64,000 bases of DNA from Tetrastigma voinierianum (lineage: Eukaryota; Streptophyta; Magnoliopsida; Vitales; Vitaceae), in NCBI GenBank assembly GCA_016808115.1, contig JAEQBH010004407.1, positions 62,001-126,000 of the forward strand, given 5' to 3'. The stretch's first letter is position 1, and each line of letters starts with the position of its first letter. This document shows positions 10,790 to 20,812 of this stretch, in pieces. Below the pieces are notes generated by a model. It had not been told where the DNA came from. It saw nothing but the letters and a program-made list of their open reading frames with translations, and searched no databases. The position numbers were made by a program, and so were the translations under genes.

Positions 10790-12270
10790 TGATTAGTGCC
10801 CCAAGTGCAATTTTGAACCACTATTTATTATAGGTTTTAGTGCTTTTGTGTACTAAACATGCTAATTAACCGTTCCTTACGGTCCCTAATATTCTAATGA
10901 TCGCATTTTGTGGCAATTTTTGCAGTTTTTGTGAGATAATCATGCCAAAAGTGTTGAGTCGATCCAAGCACACGAAGATTTAAGTCAAACTCAACATCAT
11001 ATATCGAGAGGCTGAAGGAAAGAAGATAAGAAAATGGAAGAAAAAATGAAGCGAGAAGAAAATTGATGAGAAGCGGCCGAGAGCAGTGACCAATGGAACG
11101 ATGCGCGGAGAAACTTGATTTCGCTAAAGCTAGCGAAATGCACCGCCCTACTTGGTGATGCCTCGTCTGTGCTTTTTGTAATTAATCTGACCGACTTGAT
11201 TTTTGGTGTATTACTCTTTTGTCCGTGGCAACCTAGTTGTTGGGTTTTGGTATTTTCATACCTTGAGGAGGCTTTATATAAGCCCCTCTTGTTTTGTAAC
11301 CTAGCAGCGATTCAAGCATCGGTCTTTGGGAGAATAATTTTGTAAGTTTTTATTTTTGTAAATAAAGTCTTTTATTTTTAGTTTTGCTTTTCTTTTCTCT
11401 CTTCTCTCTCACTGCTTTCTCTCCGCCACAGGGTTGCAGAGCACCCTCGGGATAATGACTTGGAGGATGGCGACTAAAACCACTTCCTTCTTAGTAAAGA
11501 GGCTGGCGGGGTAAGATCTTTAGGTTGCTGGTGGTTCCCCTGCTTTTCATGTTGCGGGTAGTGTATTTATGGCCCTTATATTCAACTTAGTTGCACCAAC
11601 ATGGGATGGTTGTGTCTTGTGATACTCTCCATGCTGGGTCCGATTCTTTCGGGTGAGAGATGCAGCATGGTTCTTTAGATGGTCCTTACCCAGCCTCACG
11701 AGGTAATATTTACATGTTAGGGTTCTTCAAATTAGGGTTCAATAACATTTACAGGTTATTGTTTTGGCGATACTCTCCACCCATGCTTTAGAATCTTGTG
11801 CTCGGGTGAGAGATGCCTTGTTATTTTTTAGATGGTCTTCTACGAGCCTCGAAGAATGATAATGGAATGTTAGGGTTTTAACTAAAAAGTATAAGCGCAT
11901 CTGTGTTGACTCGAATAGGAGTTGTTTTTCAGCTTGGGAGCTCTTAGTTAGCCTAGGATCTTAAAATCGGTGGCGCTGCGCCCAGTTCTCTTTTTCTTAT
12001 TTTCTTCATTTTTATTTTCGGTTGCAAACCCCGTCCAGTACTTTCGGTTTTACGGAGTCATTCGGTTTTCAAACCACTTCCTGTTTTTTAACTTAAACCA
12101 ATCAAATTTAATTCACCGGTTTGATTTCACTCCAAATCATTTGTGAAGAAAACCCCGTCCCACATTGTTCGACCACTGAGCCACTATCGCTGCGCGGTAG
12201 CAGCTACGGCGTTAGGAGAATACGGATACAAATTTTGTTGATTCCGCTCACTCTACCGTGGCACGAATCA
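10790..12270 (+). repeat. Right (3') LTR of the non-autonomous element
   Basis: This 1,481-bp LTR begins TGATTAGTGCC and ends AATCA. It is collinear with 5,885-7,381. Long identical runs alternate with patches full of small indels and GC-raising changes, which is unusual for simple ageing and is discussed in the findings. It is followed by CACAC. Confidence 0.88.
11274..11281 (+). promoter_or_regulatory. TATA box of the 3' LTR
   Basis: TTATATAA lies at the same alignment position as CTATATAAG in the 5' LTR, directly before the shared GCCCCTCTTG. Confidence 0.55.
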
Positions 12271-12275
12271 CACAC
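12271..12275. repeat. Target-site duplication CACAC, right copy
   Basis: Identical to 5,880-5,884 and directly abuts the right LTR end AATCA. Confidence 0.82.
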
Positions 12276-14240
12276 GATGAGACAGTCTTTCATTGAGCCT
12301 TGAACTAAAGAATTATTACAATTGAAAAGACACCACCTTCTATTTGCATCAAATTACTCTTCATATCTCCCATTCTCCTCCACTTCCTCTCTTGATTTCC
12401 AAAACCCCAGACCCTTAACCGTATCTCATCGATGTGAGAACCACAGAGCCTAGTCCCAGTCTCGGTGAGATGATGGAGGATACAGTGGTGAAGAGGAGGT
12501 TCATCGCGGAACCTCGGCCGAGGCGACCACAGTTCCTGCGAGACGGAAGTGCGAGAAGAGGTATAAAACCCGGCTCGAAGGAGCAGAGTGACGAGATAAA
12601 GAATCTGAAGACGATAAAGCTTTTATTTCAGATGAAGCCTACTTCTTCTGGGAAAAGAATCTGAGCGACAAAGGTTTTATTGGAGAAAGGGGATTCGGTA
12701 CGTTCATTTCACCATTTGTGGAGATCATCGAAAAAAGGGGCTGGAGTTTGATACGCTATACCTGAGCAAGCTTGGTTTCTTTGCGGTGGTCGAGTTCTAT
12801 GCCCCCGACATGATAGACATGAGGGAGGATGCGGTGTGCGTGGAGGGCATAGGTCCCAGCCCAGATTACGTGAAAGGGTTAATGAAGTTACTGCCGTCGG
12901 GATCCCCAGAATGGATCACAGTGCAAATTTGCTTTCGAAGGGCCAAACCATCAGATTGTAGATTTCCTGACGGCTGGAAAGGGGAAATGGAACTTAACGA
13001 AGAAAAATCCCTATGAATCCATCAACAGGGGCTCCACCAGCGAGAAGAAGCGAGGTGCGGACATTCTATTAACCACATTTATCATTCTACAAAACTTATC
13101 CCGAGCACGATAAGGGAGAATGAAGCCATCATCTTATATGCCTTACTAAAGGGATATAAGTTTGATCTTGAGGAAGATAGTGAAACATCTATGTGACCTT
13201 CCCTGAATTGTGAAAGGGATGATCCCAAGTGACAACAATCACCGGAGCTCTGCATTCTAAATTTGAAGTCATAGGAATATGGGAAAAAGGAGAAACTTGT
13301 CTAAGGTTTCCCCTTTAACATTGTGAGAATTGATCAGACTAGCGAAAAGGAAAGAAATGGAGATTGTAGAAGTTGCAGAGGAGCACGAGAAGAAAATGAA
13401 CAAAGTAAGGGGATGGGCAAATCGGAAAATTGTGCCGGTTGAGGATGATGCGAGGAGCGGGAATAAGTCGATAATTCACTCTCATCCTCGTGTAAAGGAG
13501 AACTTACGAACCGGTGAGTGCTCGAGAAAGCGACGAAATAAAGAAATTATGGAGATGCGTTGGTATCAATGAAAGAGAAAATGGAGGAAAGAGAGAAAAG
13601 ATGGGAACAACAACAGAAGATCAGAGTGGAATTTCTAGAGGCTGACTTTAGAAGAAGAGAACAAAGATGGGAATAACTGCTCGAACAGAAGGAAGAGGAA
13701 TGGAAGGAAGAGATGGAAATGAGAGAAAGAGCACTAATCTGAGAGCTAGACTAAAAAATCGGACCTTCTGATGATGAGCGACTGAAAAGGGATGAAGATG
13801 TGCTGACCTTTTAAACCAAAGAGAAGAAAAAGGTAGGCTAGTATGTTGTAGAAGGCAAAGGGGGTTCAAATATCTCTATAAGGAATAATTCAAGGAATTT
13901 GGGAAGCTGATGGAGAAGAGAGACAAGGAGTTAGAGATGGACACCAATTACAAGCAGAAACTGTGGAATGATAGTTTGGATCAAGTGAACTCAAATTTGG
14001 TGAACATGCACAACATGCTCACTGAAATTGAAGGATCTATGAATACCCTGGGAATGAGGCAAGATCAATTAATTACCATGGTGGAGTACACTAATGACTA
14101 CTGTTTATCCCATAGGGAAGAGCCACCAGAAAAAGCAAAACCAGATATACCCATTCCTAAATTTTCTCCATCTTTAGCCAGCTTTAACCTTGAACCTCCA
14201 AACCTGAAGGCTCCCAAATCCTACAAAAGAAGGAGATGAA
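12276..14240 (+). pseudogene. Athila A second ORF (plant transposon protein-like domain), broken
   Basis: Coding blocks occur at 12,434-12,664, 12,786-13,016, 13,330-13,572 and 13,910-14,239 in shifting frames. Around 12,630-12,760 the frames read as an aromatic-rich AYFFWEK block, then GFIGERGF, then IIEKRGW. The counterpart downstream of pol in element B reads DEAYSQWKKY, GFVAERRF, EMIER. This resembles the putative plant transposon protein domain found in many Athila-like elements. The C-terminal part (13,910-14,239) is glutamine- and asparagine-rich with coiled-coil character and a proline-rich end. Its position downstream of pol is the env-like slot of Athila. No transmembrane segment is convincing, so an envelope role is not claimed. 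The function is unknown. Confidence 0.6.
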
Positions 14241-15715
14241 CCCTTGTACTCTTTCTCTCCAAACCAAAAACTATAACTATCCCTCTTAATAAAAGCTCAA
14301 AAGCAATTTTCTGAATGATTCTATGTGAAATTCTTTTTTTCTTGTGTAAATCTCTTATTATATTATAATTTCTGTTATGAATAAATGAATGAATCTGATG
14401 TGAAAATGAGTTTGGTCAAAGGTAGTGAATTTTTTGGATGCATTGTATTAATTGAGTTAAGTTGTTATGCAATTCTTGGTTTTGTTTGCAAATGGTGTGT
14501 GCGATGGCATAACAACTACTGAAGAACCAAACAACCCTATAATACATGTATTATTGTAAGCTTCATTGAATTGAAAAAGGAAGTTGCATGTTTAAGTTAG
14601 AATGAAGTTTAAGGTTCAGATTTAGGGAAGTTGCATGTATTAAATAGACAGCACAAGTTTGGAGGAATGTTATTCTAATCCTACAATAAAGAACCCTTAT
14701 TTGCCCAAGTTTCAGGACAAGAACTTAAAAATGCAGAAAATGACAAGTTTGGGGGAATGTTATTTTGGTTTGAAGGGAAACAAGAATGAAGGGTGGAAAA
14801 AGGAGAGAAAAAATGAAGAAAAGGAAAGGAATGTAGAGAAGAAGTCAAAAAGGTTTGAAATTGTCAAATGGGAATAAGTTTTGTTTGTGGCCTTCCTCTC
14901 TTGAGCAAATTAAGTTCTTAGGGGTGTTTATTTTCCTAGTACCCTAATGCCGACTGAGTGTATGGGGCGCTAACCAAAAGTTATCTAAGAGTGGTAAGCT
15001 TCAAAATAAGTGTACTATTCCTTAAAAAATCTTTGTGAGGAAAAGAAAAGCAAGGGCTTCTCTACAAAAGGAGCGAAAGAATAGTATGAAAATGGTAAAA
15101 AAAAAAAAGAAATTGCAGAAGTGAGTATGCGTATGATCTCTGCGTCAGTCAGTTTGGAAAATTTCTCTTTTAGTTTACATCAATAGGAAAGAAAGGGATG
15201 AATGATAAGAGGCAAACATGCAAAAATTGAAGGTGGAATCTAGGTAATTTTTAGCCCTAAATTCTCTAATTAATACCCTTGATACCCAGTGAGCTTTCTG
15301 AAGCCTAAAGACCTAATTGATCTTGAAGGTTGTATTTGCTACATTAGTGGAGTATCTGACAAGCATATGGGACTTTGAAGAACTAAGAAAAGAAAATCTT
15401 CAGTGACTGTGTAAAGCCTCAGAAGATTAGCTAATTTTACCAAGGAGGAAGGGAAAGAAGACCATCACACACACACAGATCAGGAGTGTTTAACTGAATT
15501 GTTTACATTTCAGAAATCATTAGTTTGATTTGTGACAGTGATTGAAAATTTTCCTAAGTCTAAATTAAAAACTGAAGTTTAAACCAGGCTGCAGCTGACT
15601 AAAGTCAATTCAAATTGCAAATTCAAAAGGATTGCAGTGCAAAACAAAGATTTTCCTTAAAAATAAATTAAATTATTTGAGGACAAACAAAATCTCTTTT
15701 TCTTTGCTTGGGGAC
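14241..15715 (+). other. 3' UTR of Athila A
   Basis: This is noncoding and A-rich. It includes repeated phrases such as GACAAGTTTGGGGGAATGTTAT and the polypurine-like TTTGGAGGAATGTTATTCT near 14,660. Element B has a matching 3' UTR at 40,641-42,200 on the minus strand, with shared landmarks such as ACCCTAATGCC and GTGACAAAC-type phrases. No gene is seen. Confidence 0.6.
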
Positions 15716-15780
15716 AAGCAAAACTTTAAATTTAGGGGAATTTGATGAGTCTTAAGCAAAACTTTAAATTTGGAGGAATT
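15716..15780 (+). other. Duplicated polypurine tract before the Athila A LTR
   Basis: A unit of about 38 bp is present twice in tandem, at 15,716-15,753 and from 15,754 on. Each copy has an AAACTTTAAATTT block, a purine tract (AGGGGAA or GGAGGAA) and TGATGAGTCTTAA. The second copy runs into the LTR proper at 15,781. The first is therefore a polypurine tract plus a truncated LTR start. Confidence 0.75.
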
Positions 15781-16075
15781 TGATGAGTCTTAAACTCATC
15801 TATTTTTAATCCATTTTTTGACTTATTTTATTAATTATAAATCTCAGGTTAATGATATAGTTATGAAACATATGAACTGTAAATAAGCCGATAGAGAAGT
15901 GTGATCTTGATCCCATAATCATGTTAGATTTAACAATGTAGACAAAATTGATCCAAATCAAGACATGTAAACAATATTTATATATGTTCAAGTCAGTATT
16001 GAAATGTTTGTTCGATAGAAAATGACGTCATGACGAGAGAAATTGTAAAGAACATAACGAAATTAGAGAAATTTG

Positions 16076-17320
16076 AGACGAGAAAATTGATGTTGCGACA
16101 TAATGCTGAATAGAATGTAGAATCTCTGTCGCGACAGAATCCTCTTCTGTCGTGACACTGATTACTGCAACATGGAAAAGCTTGTTGAGACAGAAAAAGA
16201 GTTGAAGAAGAAGTTTGATTAGTGACAAAGCGAATCGCGACTTGAAGAAAAGTTTTTCTGACGAGGTGTGACGTATGTCGACAGCGATAGAAGAAAACTT
16301 TGGTCCATACAAAGAAACAAAGTCTTAACATGTGATGCTTAATTAATGAACTGACTTGGTTGCAACAAAGGAACTCAATGATGCGACATACTTCGAGCTT
16401 AAAAGATGTTTTGATGTCGCGACAGGAATCTTTAGGTTGCGACACAGAAATAAGATAAGCATAGATAAAATAGATTAGTGATAGACTTTTTTCTATCTTA
16501 CAGCGGCGAATTCCTGCTCAATACGAAAATTTGTCCTTGTGAGCGCTTAGGTCGTGACGAGTGAGTGAATGAAGAGAAATCTTTGTAGCGACAAGAAACT
16601 GGATATAGCACCAATTTGAAGAAGCTGCACAGAAACTAGGTCACGACCTAATTGTCGATGTCGCGACATAACTATCAAAGGAAACACTCATAAGATTGTT
16701 GCGACATAGAAGATTGAAAGGACAGACTTTGCAAGATAGCTTCTTAAGGGGCAGAAGAAAGATCTGTCACGACAAAGGAAACTATGTCGCGACAGAATAA
16801 CTAACACGAAGAGAGAATCTTTGTCGCGACAAAGAAAACTTCGGCCTTGACGGTGACTAAAGAGGAAATGTTTGTCGCGACACAAAAATTATGTCGCGAC
16901 AAGATCCAGGAGTTGGAAGGCATATGAAGCTAGGCATTCATGTTGTGACATAATTAAGGCGCTATGCGAGTCTATCGGAGCCAAAGGAAACTCTGTACAA
17001 CGAATCAAAGAAGAAGGAGCAGTCGTAACATACGAAACATCTGACACAAATAGATCGGGTCGCTGACATCGAAATGAAGCGCGACGGAATCAGAAGCTAA
17101 GTGTGGAAAGAACTGCGTCGTGGCTTGATTCTGCAGGTCGCTGACGGGAATGCGGCGATACAAGACACATTGTTACCGCGAACTAGAGCGAAATCTTTGT
17201 GTCGCGACACTTGAAGCTGGGTGTGACTACCGCTGAATAAAATTTACGAAACCTTTGTCGCGTCAGCATGTGCGGCGAAACGCGAGGAGGAACACCGCAG
17301 CCGGTCGCGACAAGCGTATG
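16076..17320. repeat. GTCGCGAC palindrome array in the Athila A LTR
   Basis: By manual count at least nine exact GTCGCGAC octamers occur (for example near 16,127, 16,414, 16,661, 16,787, 16,823, 16,873, 16,892, 17,201 and 17,302). Most sit inside TGTCGCGACA. Many one-step CpG-decay forms lie between them (GTCGTGAC, GTTGCGAC, GTCACGAC). Spacing is irregular, about 20-90 bp. Confidence 0.85.
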
Positions 17321-17460
17321 TTTAAACATAAACTGCAGCAAAGATTTAAAAGTATGTTCACGACCAGAAAACTTCGAATTAAACTAAAAAAAGAGCAATA
17401 TTAAAAATTTAGGGATTTCATAAAGTAGCATCAAATTTAGTGTCCAAACTTTTGGGGCTT

Positions 17461-17468
17461 TATAAATA
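17461..17468 (+). promoter_or_regulatory. TATA box of the Athila A LTR
   Basis: TATAAATA lies about 140 bp after the last palindrome of the array and before the pyrimidine-rich stretch at 17,550-17,600. That suits a promoter with the palindrome array as its upstream region. Confidence 0.6.
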
Positions 17469-18925
17469 GAAACGATTGAGGAAAGCGTGCGGTTCCTCGG
17501 TTTTCGATCTGAGGGTGCAAGCGAGTTTACAGGGAGTTGAGACTCCCTTTGTATTATATTTTTCTTTTCTTTTCTTTTCTTTTATTTTCTTCTCTTTGTA
17601 TATTAGATTAGCGTCGAATTTTAATTTGTTTACTGGATCTAAAACAGTGAATTGTTAGCAATTTTTAAGTTTAATTACTTGCTGAATTTTTCATTCTAAT
17701 TCTGTGCAGATTTGATGAAATCTCAGTCTTGTGCGAATTTGATGAAATCTGAATAGCAGCTGGAATTCATTTCCTTCGGTTTGATTGCGATTGCGTGGAA
17801 TTTTCACGTCAAATATTAGTGATCATCGAAGTAATCAATTCGAGGAACCACGGCTTAGTTGGGAAGATCGGTATTGGTGCCAGGTCTTTTACGCATGGCT
17901 CATTTCTGGGTTAAGAGTCTTGAAATTATTTGAATGGTGATGTTCATGAAATGGTGTTCCCAAATATTAGAAACGAATACCGTAAAGTTGTGATCGCTGC
18001 GATTTCTAAGAGGCCTGCAGGTGACACGAATGGAGATTCCTGAGAGCATAGAGCAGTTACTTTGGGGTATGTAGACTAATATTGAAAAACTAATGTGCTC
18101 TAAAAGATTACTTAGATATATCCTCAATTTGCTCATGGTTTGAGAATGTGTTGAGTGAGCTATCAATTTGTCATTAGATATCTCTCCCTTGATGCGGAGG
18201 AAGGATCACGATCATGCTATGAGAGATCTAATCAAGGAAATAGAGAACTCTTCAAGATTTTAAGGATGAGACATTTATCCTTTTGTAGATATCTGGCAAC
18301 TGCCCTGTCTTGGGAAGTAAGAGATCTGCAGTCATAAGAAATGGGGATGAAGTATTAGAAAAGAAAAATACCCAGATCTTATAAAGAAATTCTTATTAAA
18401 AGTAATTGATTAGAAACATGTTTCATAAATGAACATGAATCTCTAATCAATGAAAAGTCTTCAGTTGGAAGGAGAATCAAATATACCCACTTCCCTCTTT
18501 GACAATTTCAGATTCCAACTCATATAAAAAAAAAATCAAATGAGTTTAAGATGCAGGAATTGATGATTTCACATCAATGAAATTCCAGTGTCCACTTCCA
18601 ACAATAATCTGGTTCAGTCCAGTTCATTTTAGGATTTTAGATTTTTTTTTCTTTATTATAGATGTAAAATATCGGATAGTGAAATTCATTGTTCTGTTAC
18701 TGATTTTCTATGAAATGAAAGTTCAAATAGCATGAAACTTAAGTAGTTAAGGTAGTTGAATTTTGAATTCTCTTCAATTTCCGTAGGAACGATATCCGGA
18801 CTTATAGGTCCACTTTTATTACTTGTACGACCTGTGCACTTGCAGCAGTAAGACCAAACCAAATTTTCAATAAAGTCATTGACAAATCATTTTTATGAGC
18901 ATACAAATTATTCTTGGTCTGAACA

Positions 18926-19097
18926 AGGCTTTGGTACCTTCACAGGGGACTAGATAATAGTCCTTGATGATAATGCCATAAACTTGTACATATATGTGTT
19001 ATGGTCTTAACAAGTTTTTGGCGTTGTTGCCGGGGATTAGATAATAGTCTTTGGTAATAGTGTCATTAACCTGTATATATCATTTGGTCTTAACAGT
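18926..19097 (+). other. Tandemly duplicated primer-binding region after the Athila A LTR
   Basis: Two copies of a segment of about 87 bp follow the LTR. Each has a primer-like stretch, then GGGGA(C/T)TAGATAATAGTC, then a run ending GGTCTTAACA. The second copy reads TTGGCGTTGTTGCCGGGGAT at 19,017-19,036, close to the Athila primer site TTGGCGCCGTTGCCGGGGA. The first copy is degraded. The same doubling is visible after the LTR at 35,534 and, on the minus strand, left of 50,110. Confidence 0.7.
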
Positions 19098-19139
19098 GAT
19101 CATGTCTAACATCATGTAAATTCGAGTCTTTCACCCAGG

Positions 19140-19475
19140 GGGGATCTGCCCCATCTTGCCACGCCCAACACATGTGATTTATATTTATTATTGTTTTATA
19201 CCACCATGAGTCTCGATTTTGGACGTGGTCTCATTTCCGAATTCACCACACATTCACCAAAAATGGTGAATAACAATATCATGCACCCACACCCGACTCA
19301 ACGCGATGTGACCGTGCATATGAAATACAATCATGTCATTTCATGTTATGTCATGTCACATACAACATTTATAAATTCCGGATAATTATATTTTCTACAT
19401 ATAATTTTCATTCATCACAATTTCCATGTTAATACATTATATAGACACATATTAACATGATTTTTACACCCAACC

Positions 19476-19527
<52 letters not shown>

Positions 19528-20371
19528 TTTTCAACAATACATACAAAATGGCCTAAATCTTGGACCCATATAAAACAGGGCACCTCTTGGTCCCTTCATG
19601 GTTCGTCATCGAATTACTATGATACCAAAAAACTCGAGGACATCGATTTGAATCAAAACGAGCCACCAGCCACAGTCCAAGCACCACAAAAAGCAATTCA
19701 GAAAATCTGTTCAGCAGGTCCAAAAATTCCTAAAAATGCCTACAATCAGTCCCAAAAATTTGGGATTGCAATTTACCATCTCCGACCTCTAATAAAAACC
19801 AAACCTTTAAATAGCCTTTAGCCCAAGAAATAACCCAAGTAGGAAAATTCACACCATGTGGGTTTGTGAGAAACTCAAGACACACTGACTATCTATGCGT
19901 AGCTCTCGATGCATGGAGCGACTTTTGCCTTTTGCTTTCAGATGAAAACTTGCCTCGATTTCAGTAGATATTAGAGAGAAGCGAAAGAAAAAAAAATCTC
20001 TCTCTATTCTCACTCTTCCTCGTCCAGTCTTCTCTTTTCCTTTTGACTTTTTTCTTTTTTTAATTATCTATTCTTTTCTTTTTTTTTTTCTTGTTTTATC
20101 TTTCGAATTTATTTCATCCACTTGACACTTGGCTCAATATAGTCATTCACACAAGTGCTCCACATCTTATACCATGTGTCATCAGGCTTACATTATCTCA
20201 GCATTAAATTCATTGTTTCGAATCCGACGAAATTTGACGAGTTAACTAAATTTTGCGAGACGAATTCAACGGTGAAGTCTTTTTCATCATCCGAGATCTA
20301 GAAAATTTCCAATGTTCAATCGAAATTACCGTTTTGCCCTTTCGCAGAAAAATTGAATTTTCTTGGGTTTT
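19140..20371 (-). mobile_element. Truncated chromovirus LTR
   Basis: It is collinear with the right-hand part of the LTRs at 3,222-5,114 and 56,069-59,325. Shared phrases include TGCCCAACACA, CCATGAG, CGACTCAACGCGATGT-like text and a terminal ...GAATTTTC-GGGTTTTACA. The right terminus TTTTACA is at 20,371. The left part, including the TGTGATGCC end, is missing, so the left limit is approximate. A TA microsatellite (19,478-19,525) has expanded inside it. The sequence at 20,372 does not match an element interior, so this is a truncated LTR fragment. Confidence 0.75.
19478..19525. repeat. TA microsatellite
   Basis: About 24 uninterrupted TA units within the truncated chromovirus LTR. The related LTRs at 3,222 and 56,069 lack this expansion at the equivalent place. 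Confidence 0.95.
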
Positions 20372-20399
20372 ACAGTATCTAAATCTTCAGAAGTTTGTG

Positions 20400-20812
20400 G
20401 TGTTAAGGATACTTTTTTATTTTCTATATTTTGAATTTTAAAGTCTAAATGTTGAGTAAAATTTTTAATTCTTCAATTTGTATTTTTTTATTTGTTTTTA
20501 TTTCTAGTTGTAAGTCCTTAGATTGTAAAAGGACTTTGTCTTTCAAGTGTTGCATAATGTTTTTGAATTTATAAGCATTTGAAAGCGGTAAAGATTTTGT
20601 AGCTTTCATATTTTGTTCCATTATTTTCCTTATATATGTGGCTTTTGTTTCCTTATCCTCTATTTGATCTATCATTTCTATTAATAGCTCTTGATCAGAA
20701 GTTAAAACATTAACTTGATATAAACAATTTTCAATTTTATCTGCTTGATTTTGTTCCTTTTCTAAAAAATTAATGGAAATTCTAATTTGCAAGTGATAAC
20801 CACATTAAACAT
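20400..20812 (-). pseudogene. Lysine/glutamate-rich ORF fragment, possibly from an endogenous pararetrovirus
   Basis: An open frame of about 115 codons runs from 20,792 to 20,445 and begins without an ATG, so it is an internal fragment. It is rich in K, E, I and Q. It contains the pattern QELLIEMIDQIEDKETKATY and a coiled-coil-like C-terminus. Its composition and the motif of acidic pairs followed by a KxxY block recall the region upstream of the coat domain in endogenous Caulimoviridae of plants. No RT, movement or zinc-knuckle motif is nearby to confirm this. Base composition is far more AT-rich than the surrounding LTRs. It could also be chance coding in AT-rich DNA. Only a profile search would decide. 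Confidence 0.3.

Larger units (their letters stand above)
5885..12270 (+). mobile_element. Non-autonomous LTR retrotransposon (LARD-like), two LTRs, TSD CACAC
   Basis: Two direct repeats of about 1.5 kb (5,885-7,381 and 10,790-12,270) flank a 3.4-kb interior. The left LTR is followed by a TGGCGCC primer-binding-like site. The right LTR is preceded by a G-rich polypurine tract. The whole is bordered by CACAC target duplications. No RT, RNase H or integrase motif is readable in the interior in any frame. That fits a non-autonomous large retrotransposon derivative that would need enzymes supplied in trans. A relative survives as a solo LTR at 57,460-58,804. The plus orientation follows from the positions of the primer site and polypurine tract. 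It is nested in the Athila A spacer. Confidence 0.88.
1..18925 (+). mobile_element. Athila-type Ty3/gypsy element A, 5'-truncated by the window, with two nested insertions
   Basis: The order on the plus strand is pol (RT, RNase H, integrase), a spacer, a second ORF, a 3' UTR, a polypurine tract and a long LTR beginning TGATGAG. This matches the Athila lineage, which carries an extra ORF downstream of pol. The same order recurs on the minus strand at 40,620-50,109, which supports reading this as one element. It is split by a chromovirus solo LTR (3,222-5,114) and by a non-autonomous LTR element (5,885-12,270), each with a 5-bp target duplication. Every reading frame is broken, so the copy is dead. 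Its gag, protease and 5' LTR lie left of the window or are lost. Confidence 0.85.
15781..18925 (+). repeat. Athila A LTR, about 3.1 kb
   Basis: It begins TGATGAGTCTTAAACTCATC after the polypurine tract and ends at about 18,925 (GAACA), where a degraded primer site begins. If the second primer-site copy is taken instead, it ends at 19,012. It shares organisation with the LTRs at 35,534-37,723, 37,918-40,619, 50,110-52,750 and 60,704-63,663: a terminal TGATGAG...CTCATC inverted block, a CpG-palindrome array, then a TATA box and an untranslated half. The 150-residue frame at 15,993-16,445 on the minus strand is only the repeat array read through. Confidence 0.82.

Noticed and set aside
15993..16445. 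150-residue minus-strand frame rich in cysteine and arginine
   Set aside because: It lies in the palindrome array of the Athila A LTR. The recurring CRD residues come from the GTCGCGAC motif.
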